NCBI GenBank assembly: GCA_934699305.1
Contig: CAKUWM010000133.1
Location: forward strand, 1-7,709
Origin: an uncultured Saprospiraceae bacterium
GTDB lineage: Bacteria > Bacteroidota > Bacteroidia > Chitinophagales > Saprospiraceae
Direction of reading: 5' to 3'
Length of the DNA: 7,709 nt
The notes beneath the pieces were generated by a model, which was not told the DNA's origin, ran no database searches, and saw only the letters and a list, made by a program, of their open reading frames with translations. The position numbers and the translations under genes are program-made. Of the stretch, positions 1 through 7,651 are shown in pieces. How positions within the stretch are numbered: position 1 is the first letter of the stretch; each line of letters starts with the position of its first letter.

Positions 1-851
1 ATAGTTTCTTGCCAAAAAAGCCAAGTATTAAATATCATACCGTAAAAACAGATCAACTCGTGCTTTTTTAATCGAAATCAGGTTTAAAAGTTATTCAGCC
101 CAAATAACCTGCAATAGTTCAAAAAGACCATGGCCTAAATCTATTTCCAGAAAGTTTTCATGATTTCTCACTAATCCGTTTTAAAACCTCTATACTATTT
201 CACTGTCTTTTAATAAACTCATTATATTTTGAACAATCTCAACCTATACTAATGTTCGATAATTGTGACTCTTTTTTCGGTTCTCATATTTCAAAGAAAT
301 ATTATTCATAGGATTTGTCATAAAGAATAGGAATTCTTACCTAGAATCATCATGTATGATCTCGCAAAGATGAAGCCTCATCCAATCTCATTTCAAATTA
401 TCCCTTAGATAACTACTCTCCATTATCAGTGCGAGTTATAAATAAAACATGAAATGACAGCGAAATTTTGAGCATAGTATGTACTATGTTATTTAATGAT
501 TGCACTATATTATCCTCTTTGAATCAATTCGCTTTATTGAATGGGATAAATGATTAATTTTAATTCACGTTCAAATATGTATGACATCAATTTCGTCTTA
601 GGAGCTGTAAAAAAAATTAAATAACCGTTTAGAAAACAGGTTCAATTAATACCGTTTATAATCTTGGAGCCCTTTGTAAAAAGGAATATCCGACACAATG
701 GAGTGACAAATAAACCAAAGCAAAATCCTTGGGAATACTAAAAAAATATAAAAACAACTTGTAACCAATTTATTTAAAACCTCATCCAAACAGAATAACA
801 TAACATCACTGGCGAAATTCAAATTTTTTAACTTTAACTGTAGTAATAATT
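1..851. other. Gene-free left flank, possibly holding gene remnants
   Basis: No intact reading frame of useful length is present on either strand in this AT-rich stretch. A single minus-strand frame running leftwards from about 500 to a TAA at 91-93 consists of several open pieces separated by stops. Its last piece (94-180) contains the protein-like segment HENFLEIDLGHGLFELLQ. I do not recognise a family. It could be a decayed gene or a chance result of base composition. The part nearest the peptidase gene (about 600-851) probably holds its promoter, but I could not find a convincing Bacteroidota -7 (TAnnTTTG) and -33 (TTG) pair. No tRNA, rRNA or CRISPR structure is visible. Confidence 0.5.
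473..488. repeat. Short inverted repeat, possible operator
   Basis: CATAGTA and TACTATG form perfect 7-base arms around a two-base spacer (TG). The spacing is too tight for a normal RNA hairpin loop, so a dimeric protein-binding site is the more natural reading. It sits about 360 bases upstream of the peptidase start, which is far for an operator of that gene. In such AT-rich DNA it could also be chance. Confidence 0.25.
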
Positions 852-3056
852 ATGATCACATCCACATTATCAGCACGGGTACCAATTACACGAAATATCA
901 ATTTTTGGTTGTGGCCTATCCTTTTCTTGATAAACTTTAGTGTTAGTGCCCAACTAAGTGGATTAAGTATAGATGCCATTGTCGAAGGAGAATTCAAAAC
1001 AAATTCCATAGGTCAATTTACATGGGTAAATGATAGATTGGGATTTGTGACATTAGAAAAAAATGGTACTGAATTACAATACTTCTCACCACGTAATTTC
1101 AAAAAAGAAACATTACTACGTATAGAGCATCTTGTTGAAGATTATAAAACAGTTAGGATTTCGAAATTCGAATTTTCCGAAGATCATACCAAACTCTTTT
1201 TGACCTTAATGAAGGGTAAGCACCGGTATATGCTATACGATCTGGCAACAAAACAAGCTATTCCGATGAAAATAAATTTGCTTGGTATCAGGCAGCTCGT
1301 ATTATCGCCAGATAACAACAAAGTGGGGTTTATCCATAATACAAACTTATACATCTATAATATTACTACTGAAAATACCGAGCAAATAACAGCCATAGAT
1401 CCCAAACGAGCAGTTGACATCAATAACACCTCATTAGTAAGCGTCAAAACCTATACTTGGAGTCCTGACTCCAAGTATATAGCCTATATACAAGAGGATG
1501 CAGATCGTGTAAAATTCTTTACCCTTATAAATAATACTGATTCAATTTATCCTAGCATTAATCGAATCAGATATATAAAACCTGGAGAAGTTTTACCAGA
1601 TGTAAAAGTTGGAGTCGTCGACTTGGCCGACAAAAGAACCCAATGGATACAATCAGTGAATAGATCCAGAGATTATTATATCAAGGATTTAACTTGGAAG
1701 CCTCATCCAGATGGACTGATCATAGAAGAGTTAAATAGAAATCAGAATGTTCTAAACATCTTAAGAGCTGACCCTTCCAGTGGAAACGTACAACAATTAA
1801 TTGAAGAACGGGAAGAGACCTATTTAAACCACAAACTCGATCTACATTGGCTGAACAAAAAAGAGGGGTTCTTGTGGTTAAGCGAACGGGATGGCTGGAG
1901 CCATATATATTCTGCGACCGAGAATGGTGAAAACATCAAATTAATTACCCCAGGAAATTTTGACGTTATTGAAATTGTCACAATAGATCAATCTGATAAT
2001 TTGGTTTATTTTATAGCATCACCACAAAATGGGGTCAACCGTTATTTATACAGTGCAAAGTTGGACGGGAATGGCAATGTTAAAAGAGTAACCCCTGAGA
2101 AAAGCATTGGTGTTAACACCTATGAAATTGCTACCTCTGGAAAATGGGCAATTCATACGGTCTCACAATACGGACAACCACCTACATCATCTTTTATTAG
2201 CTTACCAAATCACAAAGTCATCTCAATTATTGAAGACAATGAAGCGCTTAAAACACGTCTAGCCGAACTAAATCCTATGCCGGTGGAATATTTCACCGCT
2301 CCAATCGGCGACGGGGTCGTTTTGGATTATCGTATGATTAAACCCAAAGGTTTCGATCCTTCCAAGAAATATCCTATTATATTTCACGTATATAGCATGC
2401 CCGCCAATCAGATTACTGTAAATCGATGGGGAGGGAATAATTATTTATTTCATGAATTGCTCGCAAATGAAGGTTTTATAGTGATTACCATCGATGGTCG
2501 AGGAACCCCAGCACCTTACGGTAAGGATTGGAGAAAGTCAATTTATAAAAAACATGGAATTTTACCTGCTGATGATATTGCTAAAGCGACAAAGGTTATG
2601 TTAAAGGACCATTCCTTTATTGACGGGGATAACATAGGGGTTTATGGATGGAGTGGTGGTGGTTTAATGAGCCTATTGTTAACACTAAGACATCCAGACC
2701 TTTTTAAAGCTGCAGTTCCAGGAGCGTATCTAAGTCATCACAAGCTTTACCATGCGAGATTTACAGAAAGGTATATGGGCAAACCTCAAGACAATCCTGA
2801 AGCTTTCGAAGAAACAGCCGCAGTGAACTACGTTGAAAACTTAAAAGGCCATCTTCTTCTTATGCATGGCACGGGTGATGACAATGTGCATTACCAAAAC
2901 ACTGAATTCTTAATAAATGCATTGATAAAAGCACAGAAACCTTTTTCTGTGGCTCCTTATCCCAATCGAAACCATGGATATAAGGATGATGACGCCTTGA
3001 AGCATCGGTATATGACTTATCTCTGGTACTTTAAACAGCATTTACAGAATGAATAG
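852..3056 (+). CDS. Exported S9B serine peptidase, dipeptidyl-peptidase IV-like
   Basis: The 734-residue product is a prolyl-oligopeptidase-clan enzyme that should cleave short peptides, typically after proline, from the N-terminus of substrates outside the cytoplasm. Residues 1-33 look like a signal peptide: a basic start, a hydrophobic core near 18-30, and a cut after SVSA. A DPP-IV-type beta-propeller covers roughly 60-480, including a WSPDS repeat motif at 203-207. The alpha/beta-hydrolase domain follows from about 500. The inferred triad is Ser601 (GWSGGG), Asp676 (HGTGDDNVHYQN) and His708 (NRNHGY). Tyr514 matches the DPP-IV oxyanion Tyr547. Asn678, Val679 and Tyr641 match human Asn710, Val711 and Tyr666, and Phe637 replaces Tyr662. 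The propeller Glu-Glu segment that anchors the substrate N-terminus in DPP-IV is not seen before W203, so the exact specificity (di-, tri- or other peptidyl-peptidase) is open. The start is the only ATG that gives the signal peptide; no clear ribosome site precedes it. The sulfatase gene follows after 90 bases. Confidence 0.93.
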   Translation: MITSTLSARVPITRNINFWLWPILFLINFSVSAQLSGLSIDAIVEGEFKTNSIGQFTWVNDRLGFVTLEKNGTELQYFSPRNFKKETLLRIEHLVEDYKTVRISKFEFSEDHTKLFLTLMKGKHRYMLYDLATKQAIPMKINLLGIRQLVLSPDNNKVGFIHNTNLYIYNITTENTEQITAIDPKRAVDINNTSLVSVKTYTWSPDSKYIAYIQEDADRVKFFTLINNTDSIYPSINRIRYIKPGEVLPDVKVGVVDLADKRTQWIQSVNRSRDYYIKDLTWKPHPDGLIIEELNRNQNVLNILRADPSSGNVQQLIEEREETYLNHKLDLHWLNKKEGFLWLSERDGWSHIYSATENGENIKLITPGNFDVIEIVTIDQSDNLVYFIASPQNGVNRYLYSAKLDGNGNVKRVTPEKSIGVNTYEIATSGKWAIHTVSQYGQPPTSSFISLPNHKVISIIEDNEALKTRLAELNPMPVEYFTAPIGDGVVLDYRMIKPKGFDPSKKYPIIFHVYSMPANQITVNRWGGNNYLFHELLANEGFIVITIDGRGTPAPYGKDWRKSIYKKHGILPADDIAKATKVMLKDHSFIDGDNIGVYGWSGGGLMSLLLTLRHPDLFKAAVPGAYLSHHKLYHARFTERYMGKPQDNPEAFEETAAVNYVENLKGHLLLMHGTGDDNVHYQNTEFLINALIKAQKPFSVAPYPNRNHGYKDDDALKHRYMTYLWYFKQHLQNE
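1452..1479 (+). repeat. Perfect 12-bp inverted repeat inside the peptidase gene
   Basis: TATACTTGGAGT (1452-1463) and ACTCCAAGTATA (1468-1479) are exact reverse complements around a four-base loop, CCTG. The repeat lies in the propeller coding region and encodes the conserved YTWSPDSKY stretch. In the mRNA it could form a stable hairpin. It has no following T-run, so it is not an intrinsic terminator. Confidence 0.8.
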
Positions 3057-3146
3057 AAAAAGTCCATCAGATCATAAAAACCATAGCATAAGCTCAAGTT
3101 TCATACCAGAATCAAACTATATAAATAATCCTTTAACATTTAAGAA

Positions 3147-4724
3147 ATGACAACTTATAAAAACAAATTGATCACCATATTAAGCAAATTAAATATTTTT
3201 ATTTGTTTTGTACTATTACTGGCATTATTCAATAGTTGTAAAAGCTATAAATCGGAAGAGTCTACTAAATTAATAAAACAGCCAAATGTTCTGTTTATTT
3301 CTATGGACGATTTAAATGACTGGATCCAACCACTTGGTGGGGGCAACTCACAAGCCATATCCCCAAATCTCGATAAATTTGCTGAAAATGGCGTTAATTT
3401 CACAAAAGCTTATAGTCCAAGTCCTGCCTGTAACCCATCGCGTTCAGCAACACTTACGGGAATACACACCTATAAATCTGGAATGTATTCTAGCTATCAA
3501 GATTGGAGAACAGTGCCTGTACTTTCAAAATCTCTGACCATTGGACAGCATTTCAGAAATAATGGTTATTATACCGCAGGTGCAGGTAAAATCTATCACT
3601 ATAACCAGGTTGACACTTTGGGTTGGGATGATTACTATCCAAGTATTAAACGACCAATGCCAAAAGATCCTGTTCCGAAGAAAACTCCTGCAAATATGCC
3701 ACGTTTTGAAAACATGTATACTATGTTTGATTGGGGTGCCTTGCCTCAAAATGACGAAGATATGGGAGACCACAAAACTGTAGAATATATCTCAGGACAA
3801 CTTAAGAAAAAACATGATAAACCATTCTTCTTGGCTGCAGGAATCTATCGACCTCATATGCCTTGGTATGTCCCTCAAAAATACTTTGATATGTTTCCTT
3901 TAGATGAGATTCAGCTACCTCCATTAATGGAAGGTGACACTACAGATCTTGGTCCTTTTGCCAAAGAACTAATGGTTCGCGGAGGAAACTATCACAAACA
4001 TGTCGTTGAGGCTGATCAATGGAAAAAAGCCATTCAAGGCTATCTCGCCTCAATTGCCTTCGCTGACGCTATGCTTGGAAAACTATTGGACGAATTAGAA
4101 AAAAGTGCATATGCTGATAACACAATTGTAGTGATATGGTCAGATCACGGGTGGCAGTTAGGACAGAAGAAACATTGGCGAAAGTTTGCTTTATGGGAAA
4201 ATGTTATTCGCTCTGTTATGATGATGAAAGTCCCAAAAGGAGTTGAAAAAATGCCAATGGGTTCAAAAAATGGAATAGCAACGGCCAATACAACCTCTCT
4301 TTTGGATATCTATCCTACTTTAGTGGATCTCTGTAATTTACCAGAAAGAAATGATTTTGATGGTGTGAGTTTAAGACCTATCCTTATGGATCCAGAGAAA
4401 GATGTACCAAGACCAGTCATTACAAGTTATGATTATGGAAGCTACTCCATACGTTACAAAAATTGGCATTATATTGAATATATAGATAATTCCACTGAAT
4501 TGTATAATCTTGATAATGACTCTGAAGAATGGTACAATTTAACGGATGTTGATAGTTTACAACAAATAAAGTCACAGATGAAGTCGTATATCCCCTCTGA
4601 TCCTATTGACTTTCCTTTAAGCTCATTGACCCCTCTTATGGAACATCACATACCTCCAATCACCTCTAAAGAATATTATTACAGTCAAGAAAGAGCGGAC
4701 TGGATGAAACGTTTTACTAAATGA
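3147..4724 (+). CDS. Lipoprotein sulfatase, Cys-type (S1 family), iduronate-2-sulfatase-like
   Basis: The 525-residue product is a type I sulfatase that hydrolyses sulfate esters, probably on a sugar or glycan. The catalytic motif CNPSR has Cys95, which must be converted to formylglycine by a maturase encoded elsewhere. Calcium-site residues are visible as Asp54-Asp55 (ISMDDL) and Asp333-His334 (SDHGWQLGQ). Further conserved sites are Lys148 and His151 (GKIYH), His237 (YRPHMPW) and the HWRKFALWE segment after the DHG motif. The C-terminal subdomain contains ELYNLDNDSEEWYNL. The overall pattern resembles iduronate-2-sulfatase-like members rather than arylsulfatase A, but the substrate cannot be read from sequence. 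Residues 12-30 form a hydrophobic signal ending in LFNSC, with Cys31 as the likely lipidated residue; SYKSEE follows it, similar to acidic surface-export signals of flavobacterial lipoproteins. The protein is therefore probably on the outer membrane or cell surface. It is probably co-transcribed with the peptidase upstream. Confidence 0.95.
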   Translation: MTTYKNKLITILSKLNIFICFVLLLALFNSCKSYKSEESTKLIKQPNVLFISMDDLNDWIQPLGGGNSQAISPNLDKFAENGVNFTKAYSPSPACNPSRSATLTGIHTYKSGMYSSYQDWRTVPVLSKSLTIGQHFRNNGYYTAGAGKIYHYNQVDTLGWDDYYPSIKRPMPKDPVPKKTPANMPRFENMYTMFDWGALPQNDEDMGDHKTVEYISGQLKKKHDKPFFLAAGIYRPHMPWYVPQKYFDMFPLDEIQLPPLMEGDTTDLGPFAKELMVRGGNYHKHVVEADQWKKAIQGYLASIAFADAMLGKLLDELEKSAYADNTIVVIWSDHGWQLGQKKHWRKFALWENVIRSVMMMKVPKGVEKMPMGSKNGIATANTTSLLDIYPTLVDLCNLPERNDFDGVSLRPILMDPEKDVPRPVITSYDYGSYSIRYKNWHYIEYIDNSTELYNLDNDSEEWYNLTDVDSLQQIKSQMKSYIPSDPIDFPLSSLTPLMEHHIPPITSKEYYYSQERADWMKRFTK

Positions 4725-4727
4725 GAC

Positions 4728-4749
4728 GTGTCATCAATTCCGATGACGC
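4728..4749 (+). terminator. Hairpin just after the sulfatase stop, weak terminator candidate
   Basis: Eight base pairs (one G-T) form between GTGTCATC and GATGACGC around the loop AATTCC, starting four bases after the sulfatase stop codon. No U-tract follows, so it is not a convincing intrinsic terminator. It may instead stabilise the mRNA 3' end or mark partial attenuation before the DUF885 gene. Confidence 0.3.
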
Positions 4750-4753
4750 ATAA

Positions 4754-4948
4754 TTAGTTAAGGCATTATATGACGTTGCAATAAGTAAAACTACATAAGA
4801 TCTTGATATTATTAAAGATATTAACGATGTCCTATCGAGAAACCCTCCAAAGTTTTCACTTAATATGTTCATTATTAATGACCAAATATTTAACGGGAAA
4901 TTGATTGGAATTAATCTAAAAGTAAAGGGATTAGATTTATTGAACTAA
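4754..4948 (+). pseudogene. Possible gene remnant between the sulfatase and DUF885 genes
   Basis: One plus-strand frame here reads as protein-like sequence with a single in-frame TAA at 4796-4798 and a final TAA at 4946-4948. The 49-codon part after the internal stop begins DLDIIKDINDVLSRN and ends LIGINLKVKGLDLLN, with alternating hydrophobic and polar residues. It has no start codon at its beginning; the first ATG would leave only about 26 residues. It could be the 3' end of a decayed gene, or a chance open frame in AT-rich DNA. I do not recognise a family. Confidence 0.2.
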
Positions 4949-5014
4949 CGATAAATTCAGAGATGATTACAAAATAAACAAACTTTTTAATGATATCAAC
5001 TAAAAAATTGAAAC

Positions 5015-6706
5015 ATGAAATATCAACTTTTAATATGGATTTTTTTACTACCTGCTATGTCAAATAGCGCAGCTAATGAAATGATTGACGAGGTAAATAG
5101 TTTCAAAGCTGATGTTACGGCTCTGAACAGAACCTATACAATCAAGGAGTCTTATGAGTATTACCAGCGCTTTACCACGTTTTATAAATCCTGGGAAGAA
5201 CGGTTAACCTCCATTGATTTTGAACAACTATCCCGAGATGGGAAAGCGGATTATATCTCGCTTAAAAATTTGATAAATCGCGAGAATTATCAACTCCAAT
5301 CAGATTTCACGGAATTTAAGGAAGTAGCCACCGTTGTGGATTTCGCAGATGATATATATACGTTTATCCAAGAACGTCGAAGAGGAAAGCGACCTGATGC
5401 AGAAAACCTTTCAAAAGTCCTTTCCAAGTCCCACAAGGACATAGATCAGAAAATAACAGCACTTAAAAATAAGCCATTTAAGGATTGGATCCAGGCTAGA
5501 AAAGCTGCGAGCGTCATTACCTCCTTAGAAGGGACACTGAAGGAAGCTTATGGGTTTTATTTCGGCTACGACCCTCAGTTTACTTGGTGGGTCGAGAAAC
5601 CTTACGAGTTACTTATCGACAAGCTGAGGAAGTACCATGAGTTCTTATTACAGAATTATTCATCAGAAAACATTAAGGACGACGGAAGTGGGATTATTGG
5701 TAAGCCCATAGGAAAAGATGCCCTTACAAAACAACTCCAGTTGGAATTCATTCCTTATAGTCCAAATGAACTAATTGCCATTGCCCAAAAACAATTTGAT
5801 TGGTGCAAGACCGAAATGATAAATGCATCCAAAGAAATGGGATATGGCACGAATTGGAAAGCAGCTATGGAACATGTAAAAAACACTTATGTTCAACCTG
5901 GTGATCAACCAGACATGATCAATCGACTCACGGACCAATCGATAGAATTTATCGAAAAAAGAGATTTAATCACTCTCCCCGATTTAGCAAAAGAAACATG
6001 GGGAATGAAGATGATGACGGCTAAACGTCAAGAGTTCAATCCTTTTTTTACAGGAGGTTGGGATATCACTATCTCCTATCCTACACTAGAAATGAATCAA
6101 GAAAGTAAGATGATGAGCATGAGGGGCAACAACCCAAACTTCTCATTCCCTACAGTCCAGCATGAATTACTTCCTGGACATAACTTGCAGTTCTACATGA
6201 ATGCCCGAAACAAAAATTATCGACAGGCATTTTACACGCCTTTTTGGATGGAGGGCTGGGCCTTATATTGGGAGATTGCACTATGGGAGAAAGGATTCGC
6301 TCAAACTCCTGAACAAAAAATGGGTATGCTATTCTGGAGGATACACCGCTGTGCTCGAATCATATTCTCCCTAAAATATCATCTAAACGAAATGACACCA
6401 CAACAATGCATTGATATGCTAGTAGATGATGTAGGTCATGAATACGCCAATGCCGAAGCTGAAGTAAGGCGATCTTTCACAGGAATTAGAGGTCCCCTAT
6501 ATCAGTTGGCGTATATGACAGGAGGTTTGCAGTTCTATGCTCTTAAGAATGAACTCATAGATCAAGGTTGGACGGAAAAACAATTTCATGACAGGGTTTT
6601 AAAGGAAAACATGATGTCTGTTGAAGTCTTAAGACTCTTATTAGCCGACAAACCTTTAAAAAAGAATTACAAGACCAATTGGAAGTTTCCGACAGAATTC
6701 AAATAA
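5015..6706 (+). CDS. Exported DUF885 family protein, putative zinc peptidase
   Basis: The 563-residue product matches the DUF885 family in length and in its C-terminal motifs. The motif HELLPGH at residues 383-389, preceded by FPTVQ, is the family's HExxPGH signature. MEGWALYWE at 412-420 supplies a downstream glutamate (Glu413) of the kind used as a third zinc ligand in gluzincin-type metallopeptidases. These features suggest a zinc-dependent peptidase or carboxypeptidase-like activity, but few members are characterised, so substrate and reaction are inferred. Residues 1-19 (MKYQLLIWIFLLPAMSNSA) look like a signal peptide, so the protein is probably periplasmic. The first half is largely helical and charged, as is usual for the family. 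No gap or frame break is seen. The gene starts 290 bases after the sulfatase on the same strand and may have its own promoter. Together with the S9B peptidase it points to degradation of peptides outside the cytoplasm. The start ATG is the one that yields the signal peptide; no Shine-Dalgarno site is evident. Confidence 0.88.
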   Translation: MKYQLLIWIFLLPAMSNSAANEMIDEVNSFKADVTALNRTYTIKESYEYYQRFTTFYKSWEERLTSIDFEQLSRDGKADYISLKNLINRENYQLQSDFTEFKEVATVVDFADDIYTFIQERRRGKRPDAENLSKVLSKSHKDIDQKITALKNKPFKDWIQARKAASVITSLEGTLKEAYGFYFGYDPQFTWWVEKPYELLIDKLRKYHEFLLQNYSSENIKDDGSGIIGKPIGKDALTKQLQLEFIPYSPNELIAIAQKQFDWCKTEMINASKEMGYGTNWKAAMEHVKNTYVQPGDQPDMINRLTDQSIEFIEKRDLITLPDLAKETWGMKMMTAKRQEFNPFFTGGWDITISYPTLEMNQESKMMSMRGNNPNFSFPTVQHELLPGHNLQFYMNARNKNYRQAFYTPFWMEGWALYWEIALWEKGFAQTPEQKMGMLFWRIHRCARIIFSLKYHLNEMTPQQCIDMLVDDVGHEYANAEAEVRRSFTGIRGPLYQLAYMTGGLQFYALKNELIDQGWTEKQFHDRVLKENMMSVEVLRLLLADKPLKKNYKTNWKFPTEFK

Positions 6707-6748
6707 GATAAATAGCTCGAATAATAAAGATTCTAAAGAATTAAAGCC

Positions 6749-6762
6749 TATAGGATCCTATA
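6749..6762. repeat. 14-base perfect palindrome upstream of the tautomerase gene
   Basis: TATAGGATCCTATA is its own reverse complement with no spacer. It lies 43 bases after the DUF885 stop and about 112 bases before the tautomerase ATG. A dimeric regulator site is possible. Because it lacks a loop and a T-run it is not a terminator. Chance occurrence cannot be excluded. Confidence 0.4.
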
Positions 6763-6874
6763 TGATAAAAATAGCAACGTGTCAAAAGTATTAAATCAAT
6801 AACATACCAAGGAGCAAATAATTATAATATTACTCATATCAATATACGTTTATAAAAATTAAAAATTAGAAGCT

Positions 6875-7271
6875 ATGCCAAGCGTTATAATCGAAGTTCG
6901 AAAAGATTACAATAAAAGAAGAGGGAACAAGAATAATGGATGCTGTCCATTCTGCATTACAAAATGCGTTTAAAATTAAACCTAGCGATAAAGTGGTACG
7001 ATTGGTCAAGCATTCACCAGACAATTTTGCTGGTCCAAACAACTTAGATAAACCAGAACTCTACACATACATAAGCATAGATGCTTATAGTGGCCGTTCA
7101 GTTGACGCTAAAAGAAATTTATACAAAAATATTGTTAGAAACTTAGAATCCCTAGACATTCCTAAAGATCACGTCCTCATTCTTTTAAGGGAATCTCCTC
7201 CAGAAAATTGGGGAATAGATGGAGGTCAAGTTGCAAGTGAAGTCAATCTGGGATATAGACTTGATGTATAA
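6875..7271 (+). pseudogene. Tautomerase family gene broken by a one-base frameshift
   Basis: The gene begins MPSVIIEVRKDYNK, the expected tautomerase start with Pro1 available as catalytic base after Met removal. It then shifts frame at the A-run 6914-6917. Removing one A there joins NK directly to EEGTRIMDAVHSALQ and restores a 131-residue protein, the usual length for this family. The downstream frame carries the strong family signatures GRSVDAKRNLYKNIV and PPENWGIDGGQ. As written, the upstream frame ends at a TAA at 6971-6973 after 32 residues. A restart at the ATG at 6936 would give 111 residues but lack Pro1 and the first beta strand, so it should be inactive even though GAGGG lies ten bases upstream. 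An intact enzyme would be a small cytoplasmic keto-enol tautomerase or related 4-oxalocrotonate tautomerase-like protein; its substrate is unknown. The break may be a sequencing or assembly indel or a genuine recent mutation. The context gives no link to the exported peptidases. Confidence 0.85.
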
Positions 7272-7651
7272 AATGGTACTGTATCAAAAGTACAGTGAAG
7301 GTAAATAAAATAGATACCGAACCGGTAACTGTCTCAATAGGCATGTAGACCTAAAAGCATACTAGGGTTAGGTTTTCGGGACTATCTCATAAACTATGTA
7401 AGTCTATAATAACAGGGTTGGACTTTTTTAAAGTCTAACCCGTTTTTCTAAAAGATTAAACTATTCAGTACTTAGGCCTAAATTCGGCACTTTCAGAAAA
7501 CAGTTGATTTTTTGAAACAGGTCTTTACAATTTCTGGCTTTATTGATGTATTATTGGTCAAATGGTTCTTTTTTTATGATAGGATTGGATTTTACTGTTT
7601 TTTCGTGACGACAGGACGCACGTTCCCCTTAGTTTTTTTGCCAATTTAAAA
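7272..7651. other. Gene-free region around the terminator
   Basis: No supportable gene is present. Just after the tautomerase stop, ACTGTA (7278-7283) and TACAGT (7291-7296) form a six-base-pair hairpin with a seven-base loop and no T-run. The terminator at 7415-7447 is listed separately. A ten-base palindrome TTAGGCCTAA sits at 7472-7481. Near 7605-7625 the imperfect repeat CGTG...CACG flanks a short GC-rich stretch in otherwise AT-rich DNA; its role is unknown. Confidence 0.5.
7415..7447 (+). terminator. Strong intrinsic terminator
   Basis: GGGTTGGACTTT (7415-7426) pairs with AAAGTCTAACCC (7430-7441) over 12 base pairs with one G-T, around a TTT loop. It is followed by G and then five T residues. 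This is a classic Rho-independent terminator for the plus-strand transcript, 143 bases after the tautomerase stop. On the minus strand the stem is followed by TGTTATTATAG, so it would work poorly in that direction. Confidence 0.88.

Noticed and set aside
380..430. Minus-strand TDNGE, reminiscent of the TDNG motif of rve-type transposases
   Set aside because: A stop follows immediately and the rest of the frame shows no transposase features, so five residues are not enough.
806..1009. 67-codon minus-strand open frame overlapping the peptidase start
   Set aside because: It is antisense to the signal peptide region of a well-supported gene and shows no family features.
3316..3783. Three open frames of 73-82 codons on both strands inside the sulfatase gene
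   Set aside because: They lie wholly within the sulfatase, whose motifs are continuous through this region, so they are shadows.
6809..6814. AAGGAG, a Shine-Dalgarno-like site
   Set aside because: No start codon lies within a workable distance downstream, and the tautomerase ATG is about 60 bases away.
6936..7271. Free-standing 111-residue gene starting at the internal ATG
   Set aside because: The sequence upstream encodes the missing tautomerase N-terminus with Pro1 in a frame one base off, so this is the larger part of a frameshifted gene rather than a separate gene.
7360..7400. GGGACTATCTCATAAAC, similar to some insertion-sequence end sequences
   Set aside because: I found no matching inverted copy or target duplication in the window, and the similarity is from memory only.
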